Origin: an uncultured Eubacteriales bacterium
GTDB lineage: Bacteria; Bacillota; Clostridia; Lachnospirales; Bianqueaceae
NCBI GenBank assembly: GCA_900322165.1
Contig: ONYR01000127.1
Coordinates: forward strand, 1-15,220
Length of the DNA stretch: 15,220 nt
Direction of reading: 5' to 3'
Below are positions 7,817 to 14,854 of this stretch, piece after piece (position 1 is the stretch's first letter; each line of letters opens with the position of its first letter). The translations under genes were made by a program, and so were the position numbers. Under the pieces are notes generated by a model. It saw only the letters and a program-made list of their open reading frames with translations. It was not told the origin of the DNA and did no database searches.

Positions 7817-9019
7817 ATGGAGGATCTAACTGCTGTCTGTCAGCGTTTTCACACGGTTTTGCCCATCCCGCTGACGCTTGTCACATCTGCCGGCGAGCAG
7901 GTGCAGACCTGGCCGGAGACCTATCGCAATATGGTTGTCCCAAGTTACAATTCTTACCTCTTGGATGATTTCAAAAAGTATCGATGTGATGCGCGTCATC
8001 CGCTCGTCAGCTATGTTCCGCAGGGCTATTTTGTCGGTGTTACGCAAGCCGGTTCTGATTCTTTCCTGATCGTCGGCCTTGTCAGCCCCTTCCATCACAG
8101 CGAGAAGGAGCTGATCGAGTTCATCGGACCGGCGATCGTTCCTAACTATCTCCAGCACGCTGTTTCTTTGTTAACGGCTGCCCCCATCGTTTCGCTTTCT
8201 CAGTTCAAGTCTTACATGAGTCTGCTCGCTGAATCGCTGACCCATGAATCCGTTACGGAAGATGACCTCATCTATCTGGATCGATCCGGCCGTGATCTCT
8301 ATGGTAACGAAAAGCTAGCCGGTGCTCGTTTTCAGCAACGCGAAACGCCTGACCCGCATGCCGCGACCAATTATGAAAACGGTGTGTGTGATGCGGTTTC
8401 ACTGGGGCGCACCGACCTGCTGATCCAAAGGCTCAGCGCCTCTCCCGGCGGATCAATCGGCATGATGTCCCCCAACCCGCTCCGCCAGCAGCAATACTCT
8501 CTCATCAGCTTTGCGACTCTCCTCTCGCGCGCAGCGATCCGCGGCGGTCTGTCCGATGAGACAGCCTTTCTCCTTAGTGATCTCTATTGTCAGCGAATCG
8601 ACAGCCTGACCCGCATCTCCGACCTTGAGAAGCTGGCGGTCGGCATGGCGATGGATTTCTGCGAGCAGGTAGCGCGAAACCATATGCCAAAGGACGTTTC
8701 TCAGGTTGTCCGAAAAGCTTTGAATTACATCAGCATTCATCTCCATGAGCCGTTCGGGATGGAAGCACTTTCCGAGCACTGCCATCTGTGCCGCCGCAGC
8801 CTGACGATCCGCTTTCAGAAAGAGATGGGCATGACCGTCAGCGAGTATGTTCAAAAAGAGAAAACGCAGGAAGCCAAATTCCTCCTGCATCACACAAGCA
8901 CCAGTCTTTCCGAGATCGCCACTTATCTCAACTACTCTTCACAAAGCTATTTTACCCAGCAATTCAAAAAAAGCACCGGCGAAACGCCTGAGCAGTATCG
9001 AAAACGCATCGCCGGCTAA
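7817..9019 (+). CDS. AraC-family transcriptional regulator, full-length form
   Basis: A 400-residue cytoplasmic regulator. Roughly residues 1-160 form an N-terminal domain of unknown ligand (MEDLTAVCQRFHTVLPIPL to about DDLIYLD). Residues about 185-295 form a helical middle domain with the motif LLSRAAIRGGLSDETAFLLSDLYCQRID, and about 300-400 form the paired helix-turn-helix AraC DNA-binding domain. That last domain contains YISIHLHEPFGMEALSEHC, SEYVQKEKTQEAKFLL and the typical end LNYSSQSYFTQQFKKSTGETPEQYRK. The start has GGAGG 9 bases upstream. It is divergent from the symporter-GH5-GH78 operon, so it is most likely its substrate-responsive activator. Its middle and C-terminal parts are clearly homologous to the shorter regulator at 9749-10465. 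Confidence 0.93.
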   Translation: MEDLTAVCQRFHTVLPIPLTLVTSAGEQVQTWPETYRNMVVPSYNSYLLDDFKKYRCDARHPLVSYVPQGYFVGVTQAGSDSFLIVGLVSPFHHSEKELIEFIGPAIVPNYLQHAVSLLTAAPIVSLSQFKSYMSLLAESLTHESVTEDDLIYLDRSGRDLYGNEKLAGARFQQRETPDPHAATNYENGVCDAVSLGRTDLLIQRLSASPGGSIGMMSPNPLRQQQYSLISFATLLSRAAIRGGLSDETAFLLSDLYCQRIDSLTRISDLEKLAVGMAMDFCEQVARNHMPKDVSQVVRKALNYISIHLHEPFGMEALSEHCHLCRRSLTIRFQKEMGMTVSEYVQKEKTQEAKFLLHHTSTSLSEIATYLNYSSQSYFTQQFKKSTGETPEQYRKRIAG

Positions 9020-9101
9020 ATGCAGCGCGGACCGGCCGCAGCGTCGGTCAAATCGCATTGCCCGTCACTCGCAGCGTCTGCCGAATTGCGTGATCCTGCA
9101 G

Positions 9102-9131
9102 TTGACAAAACCGCAGCAAGCCCGCTATAAT
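9102..9131 (+). promoter_or_regulatory. Consensus promoter of tRNA-Ser
   Basis: TTGACA (9102-9107) and TATAAT (9126-9131) are both perfect consensus boxes, with an 18-base spacer. The -10 box lies 11 bases before the mature tRNA 5' end, so the leader must be very short. Confidence 0.9.
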
Positions 9132-9142
9132 ATACAGGCTAT

Positions 9143-9228
9143 GGAGATGTGTCCGAGTGGCTTAAGGAGCTGGTCTTGAAAACCAGTGAGCCTGCAAGGG
9201 CCCGTGGGTTCGAATCCTACCATCTCCG
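9143..9228 (+). tRNA. tRNA-Ser (anticodon UGA)
   Basis: The acceptor stem is GGAGATG (9143-9149) with CATCTCC (9221-9227), followed by discriminator G at 9228. The anticodon stem CTGGT/ACCAG encloses the loop CTTGAAA, giving anticodon TGA, which reads UCN serine codons. A long variable arm with its own GCC/GGC-type stem marks a class II tRNA and supports serine. The T arm is GTGGG-TTCGAAT-CCTAC. The 3' CCA is not encoded and must be added by nucleotidyltransferase. The gene stands alone, with its own promoter and terminator. Confidence 0.97.
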
Positions 9229-9237
9229 CTCAAAAGG

Positions 9238-9280
9238 AAAAGGGACTGTGAAAACAATTTCACGAGTCCCTTTTTGTTTT
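9238..9280 (+). terminator. Intrinsic terminator of tRNA-Ser
   Basis: AAAAGGGACTGTGAAA pairs with TTTCAC-G-AGTCCCTTTT (one bulged G) around a 4-base loop, followed by TTTTTGTTTT. It starts 10 bases after the tRNA. Its stem contains AGGGACTG/AGTCCCT, one base away from the arms of the repeat array that begins 37 bases downstream. Confidence 0.93.
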
Positions 9281-9316
9281 ATCGGTCGCTATTTGCTTTA
9301 TTGTAGCCTCTTTCCC

Positions 9317-9689
9317 CAGTCCCTAGGACTGAAGTGCTTCAGACAGACTATCGAGTCCTACTGATAAATACTGAATACAACACATCGTAGGACTGCAGCC
9401 TTCTATAAAGAAAGATCAGTCCTACGACTTTAAAGGTCAGGCATTGACAATAGGACTGAATACTTTATTCTGGAATTTCTCGTCCTAGTCATTCGGGTAT
9501 CGCTGCCAATCCATTCAATACATAATAGGACTGCAATTATCATAATCTACCCCTCCGTCCTAGAGGGAGCATTTTGTCATACAGTGGCCTAGGACTGGGT
9601 AACCTCAAAAACAAGCTGTCGTCCTACGGCAGTCATTTTCCGTCCAATCAAGTAGGACCGTCGAAAACAAATAAAGCTATCCCGTCCTA
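9317..9689. repeat. Inverted-repeat array 1 (six 37-bp units, no gene)
   Basis: Six units lie at 9324-9360, 9388-9424, 9451-9487, 9526-9562, 9590-9626 and 9653-9689. Every unit is exactly 37 bp, starts TAGGACTG (TAGGACCG in the sixth) and ends GTCCTA. The 22-23 bases between the arms are not alike. Starts are 64, 63, 75, 64 and 63 bp apart. Unit 2 has a 10-bp perfect arm pair, CGTAGGACTG/CAGTCCTACG. A lone CAGTCC at 9317-9322 abuts unit 1 and may be a decayed right arm. The array fills the gap between the tRNA terminator and the terminator of the convergent AraC gene. No plausible coding region lies in it. I do not know a named element with this form. Confidence 0.9.
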
Positions 9690-9710
9690 ACCTCCGCCCC
9701 CACATGAAAA

Positions 9711-9745
9711 GACCCGCGGAAAAATGATGTTCATTTTTCCGCGGG
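9711..9745 (-). terminator. Intrinsic terminator of the short AraC regulator
   Basis: A perfect 15-bp stem (9713-9727 with 9731-9745) closes on a 3-base loop. On the minus strand it starts 3 bases after the stop codon and is followed by TCTTTTC. The stem is GC-rich at the base and AT-rich at the tip. Its sequence is unrelated to the adjacent array arms. Confidence 0.88.
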
Positions 9746-9748
9746 ACC

Positions 9749-10465
9749 TTACTTTTGATACGTTTTAGGACTGACTCCGAAAAACTGTTTGAACCGCTTC
9801 GAAAAATGTGCTGCGTCCGAAAACCCGAGCACAGCCGCAACGGAAGTCACCGAATACCCCGGAAGCAGAAGCAGTTTTTTTGCTTCCCTCATTTTCAGTT
9901 CCATCAGGTAGAAGGACGGGCTGACGCCCATCTCCTGTTTGAAACGAGAAGCAAAATAGTGCGGCTCAAGCCCGACAAACGCGGCCGTATCCGCCACTCG
10001 GCACCGGCTGTAGAGACGCTGCTGCATATAGCGAAGCGCTGCGTCCACCATGTGGCTGTGGCCGGTGTGAACCGAGCGGTGGATCAGATCATTGTAATGA
10101 AGCGTGATCTGGATCATCAGCTGGATCAATTCATCTTCCTTCGAGAGCGTTTCCAGATAATTGATATAATAATCACTCAGTGCATAGGAGAACTCCGGAT
10201 CCAATCCTGCTTGAATCGCCGCACGGGATACCAGGGTAATGAAAGCAATGATTCCGTTTTTCACAGAACGAACTTTTGTCGGTCCCAGCAGCTCCTCGTA
10301 CATCTCCAAAGAAGGCGCTAGCATCTCCGGCACCAGATACTGTTTCAGTTTATCCGGTTCGAGACTCAGCAAGCTGTACGCTCTGGTTTCGTTATCATAA
10401 AAATGATGCTGGACCCCGCTTTCCAGGCTAAGACGTACCTGACGCTCGATTTCAGCTGTCGTCAT
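9749..10465 (-). CDS. AraC-family transcriptional regulator, short form
   Basis: This 238-residue regulator consists of a helical middle domain and a C-terminal double helix-turn-helix domain (about residues 138-238). The DNA-binding part contains YMQQRLYSRCRVADTAAFVGL, SFYLMELKMREAKKLLL and the typical end LGFSDAAHFSKRFKQFFGVSPKTYQK. The middle segment FITLVSRAAIQAGLDPEFSYALSDYYINYLET aligns well with LLSRAAIRGGLSDETAFLLSDLYCQRID of the regulator at 7817-9019. It lacks the roughly 160-residue N-terminal domain of that paralogue. The ATG at 10463-10465 has AAGGAG 6 bases upstream, so the short form is a real start and not a broken gene end. It is divergent from the beta-mannosidase/symporter operon and most likely controls it. 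How it senses its inducer without the N-terminal domain is open. Confidence 0.92.
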   Translation of the reverse strand: MTTAEIERQVRLSLESGVQHHFYDNETRAYSLLSLEPDKLKQYLVPEMLAPSLEMYEELLGPTKVRSVKNGIIAFITLVSRAAIQAGLDPEFSYALSDYYINYLETLSKEDELIQLMIQITLHYNDLIHRSVHTGHSHMVDAALRYMQQRLYSRCRVADTAAFVGLEPHYFASRFKQEMGVSPSFYLMELKMREAKKLLLLPGYSVTSVAAVLGFSDAAHFSKRFKQFFGVSPKTYQK

Positions 10466-10490
10466 CCTTGTCTCCTTCTGATTTTCCGAT

Positions 10491-10531
10491 TTGTATTACA
10501 TTTATACAAGATTACATACGTTTGTACATGA
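10491..10531. promoter_or_regulatory. Candidate AraC operator between the short regulator and beta-mannosidase
   Basis: TTGTAT (10491-10496) and ATACAA (10504-10509) form a perfect 6-bp inverted repeat with a 7-base spacer. TTACAT occurs twice in the same direction, at 10496-10501 and 10512-10517, 16 bases apart, followed by TACAAG and TACATG. Direct repeats about 1.5 to 2 turns apart upstream of a weak -35 region are typical for AraC activators. This is inference from pattern and position only. Confidence 0.45.
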
Positions 10532-10546
10532 TGATATCACAGTTTA

Positions 10547-10555
10547 TGCTATAGT
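10547..10555 (+). promoter_or_regulatory. Extended -10 promoter of the beta-mannosidase operon
   Basis: TGCTATAGT is an extended -10 box without a recognisable -35 hexamer, 55 bases before the beta-mannosidase ATG. The missing -35 box and the operator-like repeats just upstream suggest an activator-dependent promoter. Confidence 0.55.
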
Positions 10556-10610
10556 AAAACCAGTTTTTTTGTTCATAGTATCCTTTTTGACTCAGCGGAA
10601 AGGAGTCAGC

Positions 10611-13160
10611 ATGAAAAAGATCCTTTCTCTCTCCGGCGCTTGGCAGATGCGCATCGATCATGGAGAGGATATCCCCTCTCACCTGCCCGGATCCAACTAC
10701 CTCGCCTTGATGGAAAACGGGATGGATGATCCGTTTTTCGGGACCAATGAAACCGTGGCGATGGAAAAAGGTCACCACGACCATACGTTTTCCCGCACCT
10801 TTTCTCTGACGGAGGATGATCTCTCGGCTTCTCAGCTCGATTTCGTCGGCGATGGGATCGATACGGTCTGCGATGTTGTGATCAACGGCGAAAAGGCCGG
10901 ATCCACCGAGAACATCAACCGTCTATGGCGCTTCGACATCAAACCGTATGTCCAGCCGGGCGAAAACCGCATCGAGCTCAGGATCAAGGATCCTTATGCC
11001 TACATGCTTAAGGAGCAGGAAGGCGATCCGCACCTTTTCAAGCCCGGCAAGGAAAAATCCTTCATTCGAAAAACGCCCTGCCATTTCGGATGGGACTGGG
11101 GTCCGAAGCTCACCCCTTCGGGAGTGACGCGCCGGATCGACCTGGAAGCATATGACTGCCGAATCGAAGAAACACAGATCCGGCAAGTCCATAAGAACGG
11201 AGGCGTCAGCCTGAAACTGCGGCTGAAACCGGACCGAATGGACGAGAGCCTTGAGGCTTCTATGCGCCTGACCGCTCCCTCCGGGAAGGTCCAGGAACTC
11301 TCCCTCGCTCGCACTGAGGATGACTTCGAGGGCACGCTGGCTGTGGAAGATCCGCAGCTCTGGTGGGTCGCCGGGCTTGGTGAGCAGCCGCTCTACGGCA
11401 TCGACTTTTGCCTCACGGCAGGCGGTGAGACGGCGGATACCGAGCACAAGCAGATCGGCCTACGGACACTCACCCTCGATACTTCGAAGGACAAATATGG
11501 CGAGCAGTTCCGATTCGTGGTTAACGGGGTGCCGATCTTTGCCAAGGGTGCGGACTGGATTCCCTCGGATTCGTTCATCACCCGCTTTACAAGGGATGAC
11601 ATGGAGTTCTACATCCGATCTGCCCGGGATGCCGGCATGAACATGCTGCGTGTCTGGGGAGGCGGTATGTACGAGTCGGACGATTTCTATGACATGTGCG
11701 ACCGCTGCGGCATCCTTGTCTGGCAGGACTTCATTTTCGCCTGCGCGCTCTATCCGTTCTATCGTGAAAGCTTTCTGAATAACGTACGGGAGGAAGTCAA
11801 GGACAATGTCCGCCGGCTTCGCCACCGCGCCAGTCTCGCGCTTTGGTGCGGCAACAATGAGATCGATGCCCTTTACCCGGTTTGCTTTGATAAAGAACTG
11901 CTGAAGTCCAATAAAGAGTTTTTCTACGATACGCTGAAAGACTGGGTCTCGGAGCTGGACGGCGTGACGCCCTACTGGCCGGGCTCCCCCTCCTCCGGGC
12001 ATTTTGACAAAGGCATCCAGAATTTCCGCAAGGGCAAGGTCAGCGGTGACTCGCATCTTTGGAACATCTGGCACGGCATGCTTCCGATCGAAGCGTACCG
12101 CAATTACCCCACCCGCTTCTGCAGTGAGTTCGGGCTCGAGTCCATGCCGGCGATGAAAACGATCCGCCGGATCAACCCGAGTCCTGAACCGGATCTGTTT
12201 GACGAGGTGATGCAGCTCCACCAGAAGAGCGAGGGCGGCAACGCCAAGATCATGTACTACCTGCTTCAGAAATACCGCAGGCCAAAGAAGTTTGAAGACT
12301 TTGTCTATCTGTCGCAGATCGTGCAGGCTGATGCCATGCGTTTCGCGACCGAGTGCTGGAAGCGCCGCATCGGGATGCAAAACGGTGCGCTCCTCTGGCA
12401 GCTCAACGACTGCTGGCCGGTGGCCTCCTGGTCGATCATCGATTATCACCGTCAGTTTAAGGCGACCATGTACCATGCCCGGCATTTCAACAAGCTTCTG
12501 ATGATCTCCAATGATTATTATAAGGATCGCGCGGAGCTTTACGTGATCAACGAATATCCGAACCCCTTTGACGGTGAGCTGCGCTGGGAATTCAAAGCGT
12601 TCACCGGAGAGACGCTCCGATCGGGCTCGGAAGCGGTATCGCTTGAACAGATCGCGAGCAAGAAGGTCTGCACCTTGCCTTACAAAGGGCTGCCCGTCTC
12701 TGACGTCTACCTGAAAACAACACTTTGGTCCGGTGATCAGCAGCTCGATGAAAAACTGTATCTGCCGGTTCCCGATAAGAACGCTTCTCTCCCCAAGGCA
12801 AAGATCCAACGCTCCTTGAGGATCGAGGACGGTCAAGTGTTCGTAACCCTGCGCTCCGACACTTTCGCCCGCCGGGTCTATGTGGATTCGGACCTTGTCT
12901 CTGATAACTGGAGCGACAACTATTTTGATCTCGAGCCCGGGCGCGACGTGACGATTTCCGCGAGCATCTCGGATCCGGACGAGGAAGCATTGGCCTCTTC
13001 GCTCACGGTCAAGTCGCTGACGGATGTCGAGCCCCTCGGCACGCTCGAGGATGATCGTAAATACCTAAAGAAAATGTGGAAAAGGGACAATGTCGGGGCC
13101 TCCTACTATGCTTACAAGCTGGTGATGGCCATTCTCTGGTTCAAGTCGATAGGAGATTAA
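10611..13160 (+). CDS. Beta-mannosidase, glycoside hydrolase family 2
   Basis: The 849-residue retaining exo-beta-mannosidase removes terminal beta-linked mannose in the cytoplasm; no signal peptide is seen. I start it at MKKILSLSGAW (ATG 10611), which has AAAGGAG 5 bases upstream; the longer frame would begin upstream of the promoter. The N-terminal jelly-roll domain carries FVGDGIDTVCDVVINGEK, then TPCHFGWDWGPKLTPSG, the block typical of beta-mannosidases within GH2. In the barrel, ALWCGNNEIDA gives the acid/base Glu417, and FCSEFGLESMP gives the nucleophile Glu506, 89 residues apart as expected. Length fits bacterial GH2 beta-mannosidases. It is followed after 4 bases by a GPH symporter, so it probably acts on imported manno-oligosaccharides or other beta-mannosides. 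A different GH2 specificity is unlikely given the GWDWGP motif. Confidence 0.95.
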   Translation: MKKILSLSGAWQMRIDHGEDIPSHLPGSNYLALMENGMDDPFFGTNETVAMEKGHHDHTFSRTFSLTEDDLSASQLDFVGDGIDTVCDVVINGEKAGSTENINRLWRFDIKPYVQPGENRIELRIKDPYAYMLKEQEGDPHLFKPGKEKSFIRKTPCHFGWDWGPKLTPSGVTRRIDLEAYDCRIEETQIRQVHKNGGVSLKLRLKPDRMDESLEASMRLTAPSGKVQELSLARTEDDFEGTLAVEDPQLWWVAGLGEQPLYGIDFCLTAGGETADTEHKQIGLRTLTLDTSKDKYGEQFRFVVNGVPIFAKGADWIPSDSFITRFTRDDMEFYIRSARDAGMNMLRVWGGGMYESDDFYDMCDRCGILVWQDFIFACALYPFYRESFLNNVREEVKDNVRRLRHRASLALWCGNNEIDALYPVCFDKELLKSNKEFFYDTLKDWVSELDGVTPYWPGSPSSGHFDKGIQNFRKGKVSGDSHLWNIWHGMLPIEAYRNYPTRFCSEFGLESMPAMKTIRRINPSPEPDLFDEVMQLHQKSEGGNAKIMYYLLQKYRRPKKFEDFVYLSQIVQADAMRFATECWKRRIGMQNGALLWQLNDCWPVASWSIIDYHRQFKATMYHARHFNKLLMISNDYYKDRAELYVINEYPNPFDGELRWEFKAFTGETLRSGSEAVSLEQIASKKVCTLPYKGLPVSDVYLKTTLWSGDQQLDEKLYLPVPDKNASLPKAKIQRSLRIEDGQVFVTLRSDTFARRVYVDSDLVSDNWSDNYFDLEPGRDVTISASISDPDEEALASSLTVKSLTDVEPLGTLEDDRKYLKKMWKRDNVGASYYAYKLVMAILWFKSIGD

Positions 13161-13164
13161 CACC

Positions 13165-14550
13165 ATGAAAAAACATGCGGATTATCAGACAAAGCCTTTT
13201 GAGCGCTTTTCCTATCAGTTCTATTTTGTCGGTCAGCTCATCTCCTACGGCATCATGACAAGCTTTCTCACGCTTTTCATGACCGAGTCCGGAATTCCGG
13301 CCCTTGTTGTCTCCGCGGTCCTGATCGTAGCGAAGGTGTGGGACGCGGTCAACGATCCGCTTTTCGGTGTCGTAGTTGACAAATCACACCTGAAAGGCGG
13401 CAAATACCTGCCCTGGGTCAGGCTCTCGACCGTACTCATTGCCGTCACGACCGTGCTGGCCTTCGCGATGCCGCAAACGCTCGGCGTCCCTGCAAAAACG
13501 GCTTGGATCCTCCTGGCCTATTTGCTGTGGGATCTTGCCTACACGATGTGCGATGTCCCGATCTTTGCTCTTGCTACGGTTATGACCGATAACCTGCAGG
13601 AGCGCGACAGCATGTATGTCCTCAAGGGCTTTTTCACCTACGTCGGCGGGATCGTCGTCCTTGTTGCGCTGCCATTGATGTATCCGAAGATCGGCTGGGG
13701 CATCTCGGTGTTCATTCTCTCCGCTCTTGCCATGGCCTTCATGCTTCCGATCGGCCTTGTCGCGAAGGAGCGGCACCGCCCGGTGCAAGAAAAAGAGCCA
13801 AGCATCAAGGAGCTCTTCTCCTATCTGCTTGGCAACAAGCCGCTTCTCATTTTTAACGGTGCTACGATCATTGCCTGCCTTACGGCGACTGGCGGAACCG
13901 TCACGAATTATGTGGCGATCTACTGCCTCGGCGGCGAACAATGGATCTCCTACCTCACGCTTCTGATGGTGGTTCCGATGCTCGTGAGCATCCTCATCGT
14001 CCAGTTCCTCATCAAAAAGGTCGACAAGTTTGTCATCTACGTCGGAGCCAACGCGCTCGGCATGCTCTGCGGCATTGCGATGTATTTCATCGGTTTTCAG
14101 AACGTCACGGCGGTCTGCATCATGATCGTGATCAAGACGCTGCTGACAAGCGGTGCGGGTGTCACCGGCATCATGTTCACCGCGGACTGCGCGGAGTACG
14201 GTCACTTTAAAACCGGAACCCGTGCACAGGGCATGGCGTTCTCCGTGCAGACATTTACCGCAAAGGTCACCGGCGCGCTTTCAGGCTCAATCGGCATGCT
14301 GATCCTCGGCCTTGTCGGCTTTGTGGAAGGCAGCGGCGCGGTGCAGACACCGGAAACCATCCGCTGGATCTGGCTGATGTGGACCTTGATCCCGCTCATC
14401 TCGATGGCAGCTGCGCTGCTCCTGATTGGATTTGGCTACCGCCTTCCCACGGAAGACGCCAAGCTCATGGCCAAGTGCAACGCCGGAGAGATCAGCCGTG
14501 AAGAAGCCCTTGCCGGATTCCGCTACAAAAGCTATGGCTTCAAAAAATGA
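13165..14550 (+). CDS. GPH-family sugar:cation symporter (second copy)
   Basis: This is a 461-residue membrane protein with about 12 hydrophobic segments. DAVND at residues 60-64 holds the two aspartates that correspond to the MelB cation site, followed by the family loop VVDKSHLKGGKYLPW. The start follows AGGAG by 9 bases; that ribosome binding site overlaps the beta-mannosidase stop, and the genes are 4 bases apart, so they are co-transcribed and probably coupled in translation. It presumably imports the beta-mannoside hydrolysed by the preceding enzyme. It differs strongly in sequence from the symporter at 6247-7677, so it is not a recent duplicate. No clear terminator follows; a small ORF with its own extended -10 promoter lies downstream. 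Confidence 0.92.
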   Translation: MKKHADYQTKPFERFSYQFYFVGQLISYGIMTSFLTLFMTESGIPALVVSAVLIVAKVWDAVNDPLFGVVVDKSHLKGGKYLPWVRLSTVLIAVTTVLAFAMPQTLGVPAKTAWILLAYLLWDLAYTMCDVPIFALATVMTDNLQERDSMYVLKGFFTYVGGIVVLVALPLMYPKIGWGISVFILSALAMAFMLPIGLVAKERHRPVQEKEPSIKELFSYLLGNKPLLIFNGATIIACLTATGGTVTNYVAIYCLGGEQWISYLTLLMVVPMLVSILIVQFLIKKVDKFVIYVGANALGMLCGIAMYFIGFQNVTAVCIMIVIKTLLTSGAGVTGIMFTADCAEYGHFKTGTRAQGMAFSVQTFTAKVTGALSGSIGMLILGLVGFVEGSGAVQTPETIRWIWLMWTLIPLISMAAALLLIGFGYRLPTEDAKLMAKCNAGEISREEALAGFRYKSYGFKK

Positions 14551-14572
14551 CGATGAAAACAGTAGATTTCCG

Positions 14573-14581
14573 TGGTATACT
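14573..14581 (+). promoter_or_regulatory. Extended -10 promoter of the small ORF
   Basis: TGGTATACT is an extended -10 box, 72 bases upstream of the ATG at 14654. The leader between them contains a GC-rich stem, CCGCGC (14601-14606) with GCGCGG (14622-14627), that could fold in the RNA. Confidence 0.5.
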
Positions 14582-14653
14582 TTTTAAAGAAAAGGTGAAT
14601 CCGCGCGGGCTTCTCTTCGCTGCGCGGGTCATATCACAAAGGGGCGATCCATC

Positions 14654-14854
14654 ATGGGAATCTACAGTATTGTTTTTGACCGTGACACCAAAGAGTTCTC
14701 CGAGCGCGGTGGCGCTGATGCCAGAAGAGCTTTATACGAATGCATCGAGATGGGTGATGTCGAGGGATTTGACGGTGTTTTTGCAAGAAAGAGGGCTGAG
14801 AAGAACAAAAGTTTTTCTCAGCCCTCTTTCTTTTTGTCGGTTGTTGCGAGATAG
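14654..14854 (+). CDS. Small acidic-to-basic protein of unknown function, 3' end merged with repeat array 2
   Basis: The 66-residue ORF begins MGIYSIVFDRDTKEFSERGG and has AAGGGG about 10 bases upstream. I do not recognise the family. The first 45 residues or so read like a compact soluble protein (ARRALYECIEMGDVEGFDGVF). From about residue 45 the codons are also the stem-loop of a strong intrinsic terminator (14788-14835), and the tail SFSQPSFFLSVVAR is low-complexity. The TAG stop at 14852-14854 shares bases with the second unit of the array. Transcripts ending at the terminator would lack this stop codon. The gene may therefore be truncated, or its original stop was lost. An overlapping longer frame (14547-14864) has no good ribosome binding site and looks like a shadow. 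Confidence 0.5.
   Translation: MGIYSIVFDRDTKEFSERGGADARRALYECIEMGDVEGFDGVFARKRAEKNKSFSQPSFFLSVVAR
14788..14835 (+). terminator. Strong intrinsic terminator, also first unit of array 2
   Basis: A perfect 15-bp stem (14788-14802 with 14815-14829) has a 12-base loop and is followed by CTTTTT. The stem contains AGGGCTGA/TCAGCCCT, the same arms as the following array units. It lies inside the 66-residue ORF, upstream of its stop codon. Confidence 0.85.

Noticed and set aside
9020..9101. Terminator or gene between the AraC regulator and the tRNA promoter
   Set aside because: Only weak GC-rich self-complementarity (GCGGACCGGCCGC) without a T-run; nothing supportable.
9143..9228. tRNA-Ser as an attachment site of an integrated element
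   Set aside because: No integrase gene and no repeated tRNA 3' end are visible in the window.
9317..9689. CRISPR array reading of the regularly spaced repeats
   Set aside because: The repeated parts are only 6-8-bp arms in alternating orientation, the intervals vary in a helical-turn pattern, and no cas genes are present. The same holds for 14792-15117.
9766..9773. A seventh TAGGACTG copy next to array 1
   Set aside because: It lies inside the AraC coding sequence, where it encodes the common GVSPKTY end motif, and has no partner arm at 37 bp. Probably chance, though it could be a seed of the array.
11460..12836. 458-codon minus-strand ORF
   Set aside because: It is antisense to the beta-mannosidase, where catalytic motifs prove the plus frame. 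It has no recognisable domain or ribosome binding site.
13384..14205. 273-codon minus-strand ORF rich in Asp, His and Arg
   Set aside because: It is the complement of hydrophobic membrane-segment codons of the GPH symporter; a typical shadow.
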